Source: Panorpa germanica
Taxonomy: Eukaryota; Arthropoda; Insecta; Mecoptera; Panorpidae
Reading direction: 5' to 3'
DNA length: 64,000 nucleotides
Assembly (NCBI GenBank): GCA_963678705.1
Contig: OY783209.1
Span: forward strand, 17,360,001 to 17,424,000
Positions 43,973 to 57,239 of this stretch are shown piece by piece (position 1 is the first letter of the stretch; every line of letters begins with the position of its first letter). Made by a program: the position numbers and the translations under genes. The notes under the pieces were generated by a model. It did not search any database. It saw nothing but the letters and a program-made list of their open reading frames with translations, and was not told the origin of the DNA.

Positions 43973-46900
43973 CTAGCTGACCCGGCAGACTTCGTACTGC
44001 CTCATCGATAAATAAAAGACCTAATCTTTTGTATAAAATGATTTTAAAACAAACAAAATAATTATTAATGAAAAAGCATTTATTGAATAAAGCATGAAGT
44101 TTTATTATTATTTTCGATACATCATGTTGCTTACTTAGAAATCAGAGTTTTCCTGAAATACTGGCTATTTATAAGGTTTAAATTTGATATTCACAGACAC
44201 ACACTGTGAAAATACAGTCTGTTAATTAATTTAAAGCTTTCTCATAAACTATATTTTTTGTTTTGTTTTGTGGTGCGTAAATAAACAAAGAAGACGGTTT
44301 TCCGACGCGCGAACACGCGACGTATAATTGTCCATGCGCGAAACAGGGAAACTCCAAGTTGATTCCACAAACTTCTAAAGACTGTCCTTGCGATTTATTT
44401 ATGGTCATCGCAAAGGCCAGACGTACTGGAAATTGTAAGCGTTTAAAATCGAATGGTAAGTCCGTTGGAATCATCGGTATCCGCGGGATCAAGACATCCT
44501 CTCCTTTGTATTTTCCTTTTATGATTGTCGCCTCAATGACGTTATTCATCAGTCTTTTCACAGCCAGTCTTGTTCCATTGCATAGTCGAGGTTGATTAAT
44601 GTTACGCAGCATGATGACAACTGATCCTACTTTTAACTGCAAATTGTGAGGTGGTAATCCAGGCAATTCCAGTGAATTTAAAAACTCAGTGGGATAGTTG
44701 ATTACGTCATCCTGGTTCATTACGGTGTCGACTGATTTGAAGGAAACCAACTGTCCTGGAAGAAAATTCTGAATGGTCGCATTAAGATCCTCTACATCAT
44801 TATTTTTCGCTGCTAATATTGCTCGTTCACCCAGCCAATTATGGTTATTGAACTTTTGCGCTATATCTGGGAAAACTCGCTGAATAAGCTCCACTTTTGA
44901 GTCTGTGATGTGACAGAAATCTGTAGGTAATGTGATGAATCCGGTCGAGGTGTCCACTGCAACTTTATTATTTCCAATGTCTAACAACTGCTTCGCAAAC
45001 ACATTAGCAGTTTCATCTTGTTGCAAAAATACTCGCATGTTAGTTGTTAAGTGGAGTGTCTTTACGTACTGCCACAAATTTGATGATTTTAGGCATGCAT
45101 TTAGTTCATCAGCAACAGTTGATCGGGGAATAACTGGAAGAGTCTGACGAAAATCACCTGACAACAGAATCATGGCCCCACCGAAAATATTTTGGTTGTC
45201 ACGAAGATCTTTCAACGTTCTGTCCAGTGCCTCCAGTGACCTCTTATGGGCCATTGTGCATTCATCCCAAACAATTAATTTGCATACCTGTAGGATCTTG
45301 GCCATTGCGCTATTTTTGGCGATGTTGCAAATTGGTGTTTCGGTGATTTGCATGTTTAGTGGTAATTTCAAGGCAGAATGTGCAGTTCGCCCGCCTTCGA
45401 GCAGAGTTGCAGCTATTCCAGATGAAGCCAACGCTAGAGCAACATCATTTCGCGATCTGATCCTCGCCAAAAGCAATGAAATTAAAAACGTTTTTCCGGT
45501 TCCTCCGGGAGCATCAAGGAAATAAATTCCACCAGATCCACTGTTCACAGCTTCTATCAAAGTGTCGTACGCAATTCTTTGTTGTTGATTTAATTGTGGA
45601 ACATTTGTACGAACTGTTTCGGCCAATGCTTCAATGTCGTACTGATGTTCTCTTTGCAACTCGTGGTTTAATGCATCGTGCATATGACGATTGGGTGCTG
45701 TCATTCCCAAACACGACAATACTTTATTTGCCATCAATAAACACATATCTTCTATCATGATCAATGTGTCATTGTAAATTTCTTCAGTCATTTGTAGTGT
45801 AGGATTCAAAGTTTGACGGCGCACACGATACAAAACATCCTCAGACATGTCATCTCTATACTTAACCCACAAATCTTTTGGATTCGAGGGGAAACATGTC
45901 GATATGATAATCGCAAACAATGTACGAATTTGATGCGGCGACGAAGATATTACGGAATCCTTGAGCGTATCATCCCAGTGCGAATCGTTCTCAAGTAAAT
46001 GTAATAGTTGACATGCCTCACGGTAAGTCGCACACAGCTGTCCATTAACTGTTCTCAGTTGTTTAAACGATGTCGGACCACGAACATTCACCAACAACAA
46101 CCGCAAATAATAACATTCATCGTTATTTGGATGTACTGTGTAGATGCGACCCAAAGCATCTGAAGCAAATACATTTGTATGTCCTTCAACTGGTGTTCCT
46201 TGTTTTCGACGCTGAAACGATTTCGATGATGCGTTCCATGTGTAATAGCGTGGCATGTCAGCATACAGCAAAGTGCGAGCAAAATCATCAGTTTGACAAA
46301 CTGTGAAGAAACTTGTTAATGTTGTCGACGGTGGATGTGCCGCCCTGTCTGCCGCGTTAGATTCATTAAAATAAACTCGTTGACCATTTTCTAAATGGAC
46401 TGCCAAATGGACTACTGTAGGGTGTCTTTCATGGATCGCAAATGAAAAGATACGCCAAATAGCTTCGTTGCTACTTACATAGCGACCCATCTGGTACTGT
46501 GATATTTCATCATTTGCATTGGTTACACCGAAGACAGCCATATCACTACCTTTATTAACATATTTACATATGTACTTTATCGACTTCACAGAATTACAAT
46601 ATTCCACATTGATGTGAGTCTCAAAAGCTTTGGACAATATTGGCGAGTATGGCACAATCCAACGATTGTCTACATCAACATTTTGTCCTCTTACCTTCAC
46701 AACTACCGATCGCCCACTGTCCGCAACTGATCGCCGACGATACAATGGGTATCCATCATTTCCCGTTATGGTTTCAGCAAGCAGGTGTCTTGGGTATCGT
46801 TTGGAACACCTACCGTCGACCATACAGGGTGAATTGTAGTTAAAATGTCCGCAAGGTCCATGTATCATGTGTTTGGTTACTACTGCATGCAATTTTGGGT

Positions 46901-49598
46901 CAACTATTTCATCTGGAATTTCAGCTGAAATTATAGAATCAATCTCATCTGGCCTTATTTTGTCCACTAACCAGACTAAAATGTGCGCATGTGGCAATCC
47001 ACGCTTTTGCCATTCTACAGAGTACATCCAACAACGGACTCGGCCATACACACAATGCTTTATTAAAAAATTCATGAGAGATTTTAATTTTTGTTTAAAA
47101 ACTCTGGCAGTTATGTCATGTCTATCAACTGGTGTTTGGCTATGTAGTAATTCCTTCTCGATTTCGGACCATTTTGGGTTACATGTGAATGTAACAAATA
47201 AATCTGGGCGGCCATAATGCCTAACATATGACATAGCATCCTGAGCATATTCATGCATGTGACGTGGGCTTCCTATATAAGTAGCTGGCAAAATTGTCAT
47301 TCTTCCTACATTATTCACATTGCCATCAGCATTTATAGCATCGCGGAGATGGATGTATTCCTCTGACCGTAGCCGTCGTTGGTTCAAACGGATGTATGTC
47401 AATCGTTCAGTCTCAATTTTGACATACATGTCAACTGCAAACTGATGAAAAAGTCGTTGACACATTAAAATATGATTTACTTCACCTTGACGGATCATGA
47501 GTCTGTATGAATAGAAATTCATAGCACTAACTTTTTTGTTGGTTTCAGCACCTGCGATCAAAAATGATAAATGTTTAAATTGTTACTTAGATGTATTGAA
47601 TTTAAAAATATTATTTAATCTTGTTCAATTCATTTACCTGTTACTTGATTTACCATTTTGATATTAAAATGGTATCCATCTTCCCCTTGCCAGAAGATCA
47701 AAGGATATTGTAGTGCATCATAACTCCTGTGTGTTTCAGATACACGTTTTAACTCACTATTCCGACGATGAAGCACAATATCTCTAGATTGTAAATTTTC
47801 GCCCACAATGACAACAGCCACTTCATCAATGGTAGGTGAATTGAACCTCCTTGTTTGTTCACCGGCAGGTGTTTTGTCAGCTCGAATAATAATATTATGG
47901 CTATCAGATGGCATCCGATCCAATGCTATTTTGAACATGTTTACTAAATTGTTATTCTGATGAAGAAATATTTGTAATTGTTGGACAATGGTTCTCTTCA
48001 CTGTTGGATTGTGAGCACAACGATTATTAATTTCCGCATCTGAATTGCCCATAAAATAAATTTGTAAAAATTGATGATCTGCATCAGTTAGTGGTAACAG
48101 AGTTCCCAGTAAGTGATAAATTTGTCCTTGAATCTGTAATTTTTAAAAATTTGTCCATTAATAATTTCCGATATATATATTTTAGTACAAACTTGAATAA
48201 TATAAAAAAATATTCTTATATAATACCTTGAAAGTGGGCATGAAATTGTCTTGAATAATATGTGTAGCACCGAATGATGTCATCTGGAAACAGTTGTTAT
48301 ATTTCTGAATGTTGGTCAAGAAGTGCTTAGAATCATTTCCAATCCCAGAAACCAAAGAGCGTAAAGGATCTGGTGGTGGGACCAATTGTGGCAATTTTAC
48401 TTTGCCCTCAGCACAACATAATCCAGTAGATTCACCAGTGTATTTTAACGCCTTACAATTTTTACAAATTGTTTTCATTTCCCCAATTGTTACCGATTTG
48501 TCGGCACAATAATCAATTGCCGGATCATAGTGGAATGCAGCTCGTTCAAGAATCACAGGAGCACTGCGTCTGCGGATTCGCTCAATTTCATTATGTCTAG
48601 CTTGCTGTTGTTGTGTTTGATGTGCACGAACTCGTTGCATTCTAAGCCTATCTCCTACATTGTCACTCACCAAAGAACGCAATTCTGACATAGCAATACG
48701 ACTATTTTCTTGATCTGTCTGTCTCTGGTCATCAGTGCGGTTAGCACGTGAGGTAGCTCTTCGCACATTTGATTGACTACGACGACCTAAGTTAGGTCGT
48801 CTTCTCCTCGGCATCGTAAATTGTAATTAATCAAAGTGAGAAAATTTCCCGCTCATTTAGCAGTAAAGTGTCACTATCACAAAAAAGAACACATTACTTG
48901 GAATGTCACTATCACAAAGGATCACCAAAGTAAAGAAAGTTCTCGCGCACGTAGCCACAAAGATAGATATAACGATAATATAATTTTTTCCGTGCTCTGA
49001 AATGCGACAGGATGGAATGACATATCAGTTGGTTGTCAAATCTAATGTCAAATACATATTGAGATTGCGTTCAAAATTTAACTTAAGATTTATAATTTAA
49101 TTTGTCTTTATTATTATTGATTTATCTTTCGATTTCTATATAGTCTTATTAAAAAAATAATCGGACAGAGTAACAACTTAAGTTAGCTAAAATAAAAAAA
49201 TAATCGGACAGAGTAACAACTGAAGTTAGCTAAAATTGTGTTTATTTATGTACTATGTATTTTGAGACTATGCAATTTTGTCGCGTTCGCGATTCACTTT
49301 CACTTTTGTTGAGTTTCAGAACGCGATATTAGGTCCTCCAACGCGCACGCGAATTTGAACTTTATGCAGCGGTAATAAATTACAAATTGACTCTCCATTT
49401 TATTTAGAAAACGTTTGTATGGGAAATAGAAAAATGCTGTTTTGAGGATTTTCCCGGCAATTATTCGAATTTTTCTCACCTTTTAAACCTTCCCGAGACC
49501 TCCACGAATAATTCAAGACCAAGATAAGATAAATCCGTTCAGCCGTTCTTGAGTTTTAGCGAGACTAACGAACAGCAATTGATTTTTATATATATAGA
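43973..49598 (-). mobile_element. autonomous Helitron, copy 2 (inverted)
   Basis: The same 5626-bp element as 21572-27197 on the opposite strand: 5' TC at 49598, 3' CTAG at 43973, inserted between A and T in TA-rich DNA. The terminal hairpin lies at 43984-44001. Only isolated base differences from copy 1 were seen, including two that change residues 51 (Asn to Asp) and 185 (Arg to His) in the first exon. Its 5' end faces the troponin C promoter. Confidence 0.95.
44226..48814 (-). CDS. Helitron Rep-helicase transposase (three exons), copy 2
   Basis: Exons are 48814-48227, 48133-47638 and 47551-44226, with the same GT-AG introns as copy 1. The third-exon protein (Rep nuclease plus Pif1-like helicase) is identical to copy 1 over its whole length, so all catalytic motifs are intact: HAH, the two-Tyr motif, GGTGKT, WDE and the C-terminal helicase motifs. 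Two residues differ in exon 1. Antisense frames of 60-117 codons in this interval are shadows. Identity of two 1469-aa frames argues for very recent amplification. Confidence 0.93.
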
Positions 49599-50380
49599 TA
49601 TATCATATTTTTAAAATCAGAGGAAACATTCTACACTGATGAAAACATTTTATATTTAAGGGAGTCACTAGACATCTTGATTGAGGTCTTTTCTGATTTA
49701 TGCAGATTATTGCAAAGAGGTTTATGATTTTTTTCAAATAGTTTTTTTTAAGTCTACAGAGACTACTTAAACATTACAATCTAATACTCAATTTCAACAT
49801 GTTAACAACGCAAAATAATTATATCTAAACTGCCACCTCGGCAATTGATGGTTTATTGGTAGTTATTAAATTGATTGTGCATATTGATTTTTTTACACAA
49901 AAAAAGTAATTTTATATAGTGTTTTATGCATTTATTACATTTTAGTCTTGTTTTCACTTTTATGATTTTATATATTTTATTTTATAGAATCAATATATGA
50001 CCATTCAGGCTATTTTCTTTTGAAGCGTAGTTTTCGTACACAAGTAACTAATTCACTACAGAATGAAATATAGCCAGTTTTTAAACGTCATAGTTCCTTT
50101 CAGTTTCACAACATACCACCGGTAATTGATTATATTTTTGCAGTATACACTTTATAATTGTTTAACAACTAAGAATTTAAGAAAAGGCAGTATTTCAGTG
50201 TGAGAGAGAGAGGATGTATCTGATAGCTTGCCAAGCTTACAAATATTTAGTACATTACGAGAAAATTAGGCCATCTATATATAAGGAAGCCATCTTCTGG
50301 TTAATTATCTAGTGTACGGATAGAAAATCAACGAAATCATCTGTGATCCATACTCATCTTTTAAATTGAGCTGCTAAAAT
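49599..50380. other. upstream region and 5' UTR of troponin C
   Basis: It contains the TATA-like box at 50276-50285 and the non-coding start of the troponin C transcript. No other gene was seen. The interval between the Helitron end and the TATA-like box is about 680 bases, so part of the original upstream regulatory DNA may lie beyond the Helitron. Confidence 0.5.
50276..50285 (+). promoter_or_regulatory. TATA-like box of troponin C
   Basis: TATATATAAG lies about 100 bases upstream of the initiation codon, in a sensible position for a start site near 50305-50312 (ATCTAGTG). The transcription start is inferred only. Confidence 0.45.
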
Positions 50381-53300
50381 ATGGTAAGTTCCATTTTTAT
50401 TCAAATATTTAAAATAAATTAAAGAGAAATATTGAAGTAAATATTAATTGCGATAAACATAACAAATTTAAAACATTTCTGTAACAAATACGTTAAGAGA
50501 TTATTTATACGTAAATAGTTCTAATGATCGGATTTGTCAGGTGTGCAATACACGGAAAATTTAGACTAGATAAACATAACTTGATAGTTTGTCTAAATTA
50601 GTATGACTTCAGAAGCACTGATCAAATGCGCTTACGCTCAACACCAGACTGTCTTCGGCTTTGATTTAAATATTTAATGTGCTCGCATAATTACTACATT
50701 ATAAGAGAGCAATGTAGTTCACATAAGGCAGCTATGCTATATTATAAAAACAACATAGTAGACACTAATCGGGTATACAACTCAATTTATGAAATCGGTC
50801 AAGGTCAAATAAATCATATTAAAAAAATTACTACTATGCGAGGTTACACATATTTTGCTAAAAGTGAAATTGAAACACTTAAATTAATAATATTAGGCGT
50901 AGTTAGTCTGTGCTGTTGGCATAGGCAGTAGTATAACCCTACCTTAATAACGATGAGGGTATAAAAAAGTTATACGCAGACACAGTAAGCCAAGAATGGC
51001 TAGTATTATAGTTCGTCGAGGGTAACGACTGTATAAATATTGTATATACTAGCGGTGATTGTAATATCAAGTTAATTGATAATAGATTTAAATTGCTATC
51101 GGCACGGGATGCCATTATTACCAGAATGGCAAAACTTCAATTGAAAGATTTAGTGTAATAGAGGGTTAAGCAGATTTTACTGGCATAAATAAAGAGCTTA
51201 TCAGACACCAGAAAGATACTACATGATCTTCAAGTCAGATCAACGCGTCAAAAGAACTAAAATCGACCTGAAGTTTTGAAAAATAAGAACCCTGTTCGAC
51301 TTCACTTGACTGTCACAAAAACTGTCTGCAATCTGTCAATGCTAGAGTCAGGACTCGAGCTCGCTCTAACACAATGCCTAAAATACGCATAATGCTTAAG
51401 TCTTAAGAAAGATTTTACACAATGTTTGCAGTTTTCTACTTCGTTTATCGACATTCGTTTAGTATAGTGCCATTAACCAGGCTAACTATGCTACAATATC
51501 ATGTGCTTTATCACTTTATGACATATGCACGATTAAGTAATGCTACAGTTGCAATGATTAAGGGAGGGGTTAGGGTTTCAGCGTAAAAAAAACCACTTTT
51601 TTGCGGTTTTTTTTCTCAAGTATAGATTGAGCAATTTTCTTTGAACCTTTTTTACATTATTGAGCATACTTTTGACTATGTTGTATAGTTTTATCATGCA
51701 GCAATATTGAAGCATAAGCCGGTAACAGAGCTTCTTCCAGAAGGTCTTGGGAAAAAAGCAATTTGCGGTGTTCACAATAACTCGGCCGGAAATTATTTGA
51801 AAATGAAAAACCGTTAAAATTTAGTTAAATTATAATCAAATCCTAACCCCTACGGCCTCTGATAATTTTTTCTTTCATTTAAAAATTTTTGGTGGCCATC
51901 TAAAGTGAAACTGTTATTTTCCACAAAAAATTTTGTGGGTGGGAAACACCCTTAATGTAAAAAAATTGTTTTTATCTAAACGTTTGGTTGAGGTATTTTA
52001 TATGTAGAAAATGTGTACGAAGTTTGAAATAAATCGGTCAATTAGTTTTTAAATTGTCGTGAACACGGACTTTGAAAAAGTAGTTTTTAGAAAAATGCGT
52101 CTACAGTTTTTTCATTGTATTGTATAGTATACAGGGTGTATTGTCAATACAGACAATACCTTTAGACAATAACTTCAAGAATATTGCTTAGATTGGCTTA
52201 AAATTTTAAGGACATATTCTTTAAATGTTAAACAATAAGACAAGACAAAAAAAAAATTGGATTTTTTGAAAGTGACAACCCTAACCCCTCCCTTAAGCTA
52301 GCAGCGAAAAGTCAGTGTAGGATGGTATTATAAAACCAAACATAGTCTATGCTCTGACCTTGTTTTTTTTCGTGAAGAGTCTTAGCGATTTATACACTTG
52401 ATAACATATTAGAAGTATTTCAGAATACCAGACTGGAGATGGTCATGATATATGATGAGATAAAGACCTATACATCTAAACAGTGCCTATTAGTAACAGT
52501 TGAAGTTGCAATCGCCTAGCGTTTTTTGCATGAGATTGAAAGAATGATAAGTTACTTAAAAAGGAATTTAAAAAAATTGCCATAAGCGATACATTACTCT
52601 TGTTTAGTGATATTTTTACAGAACATATCAATAGGATGCAACAAGTAACTGAACGGTTTAACTGCCTTGCTATGTGAACTGTGTTAGATATTAATTGTAG
52701 TATGATATAAATTTAGTAAAGACCACAAATTACACAAAAATAGATGCATAATTTTGAGCAAAGTTCACTTCCTAGTATTTTAGTGGTGAGGAGAATTCCA
52801 TTAAAGGTAGAAGGTGATTACAGTTAGCAGCTAGTAGGTATGCAAGACACTAACCACTATTTAATTATAAAATAAAAGAAAAATAATTAAAATTAGTTCA
52901 ATTTAAAAAAGATAGATGGTTTTTAAATTATATTTATTTTTAAAAAATATAATTTATATATATATTATAATTTAATAATATATATATATATATATGTGGA
53001 AAACGAGAGTACAATGCCACCTCTGATGTGGAAAACGAGAACTATCCAATTTCTTAAGAGATAACAATTTCTTAAGAGATAACTGATGTGGAAAACAATA
53101 ACCAATCCGCTAATCTAATGTGGAATCAAGGTACTCTTGTTTAATTTAGGGCAATGTCAATTCAATTAATATTCAACTATGTAATATCTTAGTTAGTTTG
53201 TCAGGATGATAAAGAATCACATAATTGGTTTAATACATTTATTGAATAAAATAATAACGATGATAATAATAATGATAATAATAATGCTAATACAATAAGG

Positions 53301-56300
53301 TTACAATATAAACGTTGATGTTTACTTTACAAATACAGAACAATGAATACACAAACAACCTTAAATTCTAGTAAATATATACTCAGTTCTACATTAGTTT
53401 TCAGCTAGAGTTAATAGGTTTATTTATTGTTTCTAAGAACACGTTTCTTTTAATTTCAATAAGCACACACCCTCATGTATTCAATCAGTGGTTTAAAGTT
53501 TCACATATTATAATTGCTTTAACCTGTCACTTGGTTTCTGTTTAAATATATACCCTCATTAATCACACTATTTTACGACTTTTCTAGCTCGGGTGTTATA
53601 GTTACGCCTACTTTGTACGCTTGATGTATTTTTACGATCCTACATATATATATTTATATAAATTATAATATGTAATACCAAATATAATATGTATTATAAT
53701 ATAAATGTTAATCGTGGGTTACTCATCTTGTTTAACGACGAGTCTCAAGTGTGAAAAGAAATTCTTCCTGATAGCACGTAGGTTATTTCATTTCTTTTAT
53801 TTATAGTTCATTTATTTATACTTGATTTCATCATCTACAAAAAGTACTTTAATAAAAATGTTGTCCTATATTTATGGTAAGAAAACATTTCAAATAGCAG
53901 CAGCTTACCTTCTGGCGGAAATAAAGACGGATTGTTATTCAATTTTGTTGCAATTCTATTAAAATCTAAGATAAGGTCTTCATCTGGAAAATGTTTTTAA
54001 AACTACAATTCATTTTCGGTAAAATTCTTAACTACTTGAGTGGGCATATGTTGGTTTGTTAATAAATTTAATCCATGCATCAAACGTGTTATGTTTATCC
54101 ATTTTAGTTGGATAAGGCAAGCAAAATTTTGATACCCCCCTCACTGATTTACGAACGAACATAACGCCGGCATTTTGCTATTCCGACAAAAAACTGATAG
54201 CAAAAATCTTTATTAATGATTTTTATATTATTATAAAGATATAGTATAAAACAACACTCACCAAAGAAGAATATCTCACTTTATAATATTAATTACCAAA
54301 TGTGTAAATTACCTTTATATATAATATAATATTTTTTACAATAAATTGATACAAATTGTCACTGTTAGATAATAAACAAATAAATGAACACATTTAAATG
54401 CAAAAAAATCTAATGTCAAAAATATGAGTTTTTAGACCGAGAGGTCATTCGTAATGCTTTACAACTAATAGAATAAGTTAGATTGCTTTCCACTTATCAC
54501 TGGTAATGTGTCCATACCCCTCAAAATGTGAATCGTCTATTTAATATGAGGTTTATGGTAATGACCTTAGCTAATTATACAGTTTTAGGTAAATGTTATG
54601 CAAAAAGCAATGTGCATTTTAACTTATTTGGTATGATCAAATATATGTTATAAATTAATAAAGCCAATATGTTTGTATAGCAATTAAGAAAATTGAACAA
54701 CAAACCTTCAATAAGAGAAGAGACCGTAAAACAAAAATATATAAAATAATTCCCTCTCTTTTAACTTTAACTGAGAAATTGGTATGGACATTAATAAATT
54801 AGCTATACTTAAAGCCATATATTATTAACATGATAGTCACGTGGCTTCATATCTATCACCAGCCTGGAGAATTATCCACTGTACACTGTAAAGGCCGCTG
54901 CATACGAGACTTGTTTTAAGGGTAAGAACACATCTCGTATGCATTAGGATTAAACCACATACAAGATGTAATTCACAGTTGAGTAACTGTTGAAATACGC
55001 TTTGAGCTATATAGGTATATCAAGCAGTATAATTTAAACGTAAACATATGTGTACTAAACTAATAGAATAAAAATACTAAAATAATATAAATAAATAATA
55101 TAATAAAGTATTTAATTACAGAATGATCTTGATAAGGACCAGCTTAAAGGTTTGTTGTTCAATTAACGATATTAAGTTGAAGAAGTTATAATCGTGTCTC
55201 AAATTGTACATTATTATTTTAGTGCTACAAAATGCATTTGATGCTTTTGACCAAGAAAAGAATGGATACATTAGAGCAGAAATGATTGGTACAATTCTAG
55301 AGATGTTAGGTCATCAGCTTGACGAAGATACTCTTCAGGATATCATTAACGAAGTAGATGAAGATGGTGAGATTAATAGAACTGCATTGTTTTTTATTAC
55401 ATCTTCTATTTTATATTAATATGTAATACGTATTTTAAAAAGATTAGTAAAAACTGTCTGGCCAGTCGAAGTATTATTTATAGGGTTTCGGGCGAAATTT
55501 CTTTAGAAATCATATTGAATTTTAGTACGCGTTTCCCGGGCGGAAAATAAATTCGATCTCTAAATTAATAATGGTTAATATCTAATAATCATTAAATAGA
55601 ATAATCATAATTATAATTCCTATATCAAATAAGACCTAAGTCACCTATATTATATAAAACTGTAACTCCACTTTCTAATTTGCTATAAGACTGTTTTGTT
55701 TTCAACTGCATGAGTATTGCAGATTTAAACAAATCCATTTCCGACAAATGGATTAATAATCAGTATACACAATAAATATAAACTATTATAATATAGCCAC
55801 ATTTTTTGCTCGTTCTTGCCGCTACAGCTATTTAACATAGCTATTTTACTATGTCCGCTTATTTACATATTTAGCATATATTAAGGCAAGTAATTGTCTG
55901 GCAATGTAATTTCAGATTTATTAGCTTGCCTAAAGCAAATTTCAAGGTTCATTTTTAAATTTCTATACAGAAATTATCTTACAGTACAATATTCGCATTT
56001 GTTATCTTGCCAAAAGCTAATTTCAAGGTTAATTTTCTAGCAGGGTATGTTTTGTTTTATATTGTATTATATTATACTCGTATAATACTGTATTGTAAAA
56101 GACAATCATCAAAAGTAGAATATTTTTTTAATTACCACTTTATTTTCTATTATATTTTTTGAGAAGTTTTACATCCAGAAAAATTTATGAAGTTTTACAT
56201 CCAATTTCCATAATTTGTAAAATTAAGCAGAGTGTAATTTAATGATATTATATTTTACAAGAATCCTGAGAAATTTGTTTTTAAATACCCCGTTTCTCGG

Positions 56301-56903
56301 AACAAAGTCGGAAAATAGCACCCACACCCTGTGGTATTATGTATGATATAATCATTATGTAATATGGCGGAATACATCGTCAGGTTAACCTCTGTGCTTC
56401 TATCGGAGAATAGTTTATTTTAATATTTTAGGATCTGGCCAATTGGAATTTGAAGAATTTGTTGAATTGGCATCACGATTCCTAGTTGAGGAAGATACTG
56501 AAGCAATGCAACACGAGTTAAGAGAAGCATTTAGATTATATGACAAAGAAGGTAATATGATAATATTCGTATCACAATGAAATAATAAATAATCCAACCT
56601 GTTACATTTTTAAGAATTAATGTAATTTTAATGATTTTCGATTGTTATTTCTGAATTCATAGGAAATGGATATATAACTACAGAAGTCTTAAGGGAAATC
56701 TTAAAAGAGCTCGATGATAAGATCACTGCTACGGACTTAGACATGATGATTGAGGAAATAGATTCTGATGGATCTGGAACTGTAGATTTTGAAGGTAAAC
56801 TTTTTTCTAAATATCTAAGAACAAATTAATAATAGTATTTAATAATAGTTATTAAAATATTATTATATTTTCAGAATTCATGGAGGTTATGACTGGAGAA
56901 TAA
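50381..56903 (+). CDS. TpnC: troponin C, six coding exons
   Basis: Exons: 50381-50383 (only ATG, then GTAAGT), 55122-55149, 55223-55366, 56432-56551, 56663-56794 and 56875-56903. All introns are GT-AG and all splices after the first are phase 1; the product is 151 aa, the usual troponin C length. Four EF-hand loops: I, residues 20-31 ([12 protein letters not shown]), and III, 96-107 ([12 protein letters not shown]), lack the Glu at position 12; II, 56-67 ([12 protein letters not shown]), and IV, 132-143 ([12 protein letters not shown]), are canonical. Calcium binding at sites II and IV is the common insect pattern. The protein senses calcium in the muscle thin filament with troponins I and T. 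The start is set by the single-codon exon, a layout shared with calmodulin-family genes. Which insect isoform it is cannot be decided. Confidence 0.93.
51558..52296. mobile_element. non-autonomous DNA transposon in troponin C intron 1
   Basis: The ends are a perfect inverted repeat, TTAAGGGAGGGGTTAGGGTT, at 51558-51577 and 52277-52296. The outermost TTAA or TTA/TA probably includes the target duplication. The 739-bp interior has no convincing protein; a short frame at 51775-51578 is not considered a gene. Superfamily is undecided (TTAA would suit piggyBac, TA a Tc1/mariner MITE). Confidence 0.65.
52976..53130. repeat. short interspersed direct repeats in intron 1
   Basis: After a TA tract, TGATGTGGAAAAC occurs at about 53019, 53084 and, slightly altered, just before each side (TGTGGAAAACGAGA at about 52995). 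AATTTCTTAAGAGATAAC occurs twice in tandem at about 53050 and 53069. The cluster looks like a small, locally amplified repeat. Confidence 0.6.
53240..53297. repeat. (AATAATGAT)-type microsatellite
   Basis: A run of AAT/GAT triplets (AATAATAACGATGATAATAATAATGATAATAATAATG) within intron 1 of troponin C. Confidence 0.8.
54899..54942. repeat. 10-bp inverted repeat (potential stem-loop)
   Basis: GCATACGAGA and TCTCGTATGC face each other across a 23-base A/G/T-rich spacer, about 180 bases upstream of exon 2 of troponin C. In RNA this could form a perfect 10-bp stem. Function is unknown. Confidence 0.5.
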
Positions 56904-57233
56904 ATTCATGGAAATAGAAAATTTACTTTTATTATGAACTATGTATTGTAATATTTCGGTTAAGAATAATTTTTATTTAAGTTCTATATCATTTAGTGTT
57001 TCCGTTGTAGGAAAAATATTTATTAACAATATACAATATTATGTTATATATTTTGTATTTGGTTTTTATTTAAACAAACACATACTAATAGATGAAGCAC
57101 GAAAAGAAAGTAAGTGCTCAAAATGTGACAACCGCATTTTCTCAAAAGACTTATTAACTCATATTTAAAAATATTAATATTTTTTTTTAATATTAATTTA
57201 TGTGCATCATCTTTCAAGAGTTATTAGCACTTA

Positions 57234-57239
57234 AATAAA
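57234..57239 (+). promoter_or_regulatory. candidate polyadenylation signal of troponin C
   Basis: The first AATAAA after the stop codon in the plus orientation lies 331 bases downstream of TAA at 56903, giving a 3' UTR of about 350 bases. The 75-codon frame at 56941-57168 within it is judged non-coding. Confidence 0.5.

Noticed and set aside
56941-57168. 75-codon frame just after troponin C
   Set aside because: It lies in the AT-rich 3' UTR and shows no family motif.
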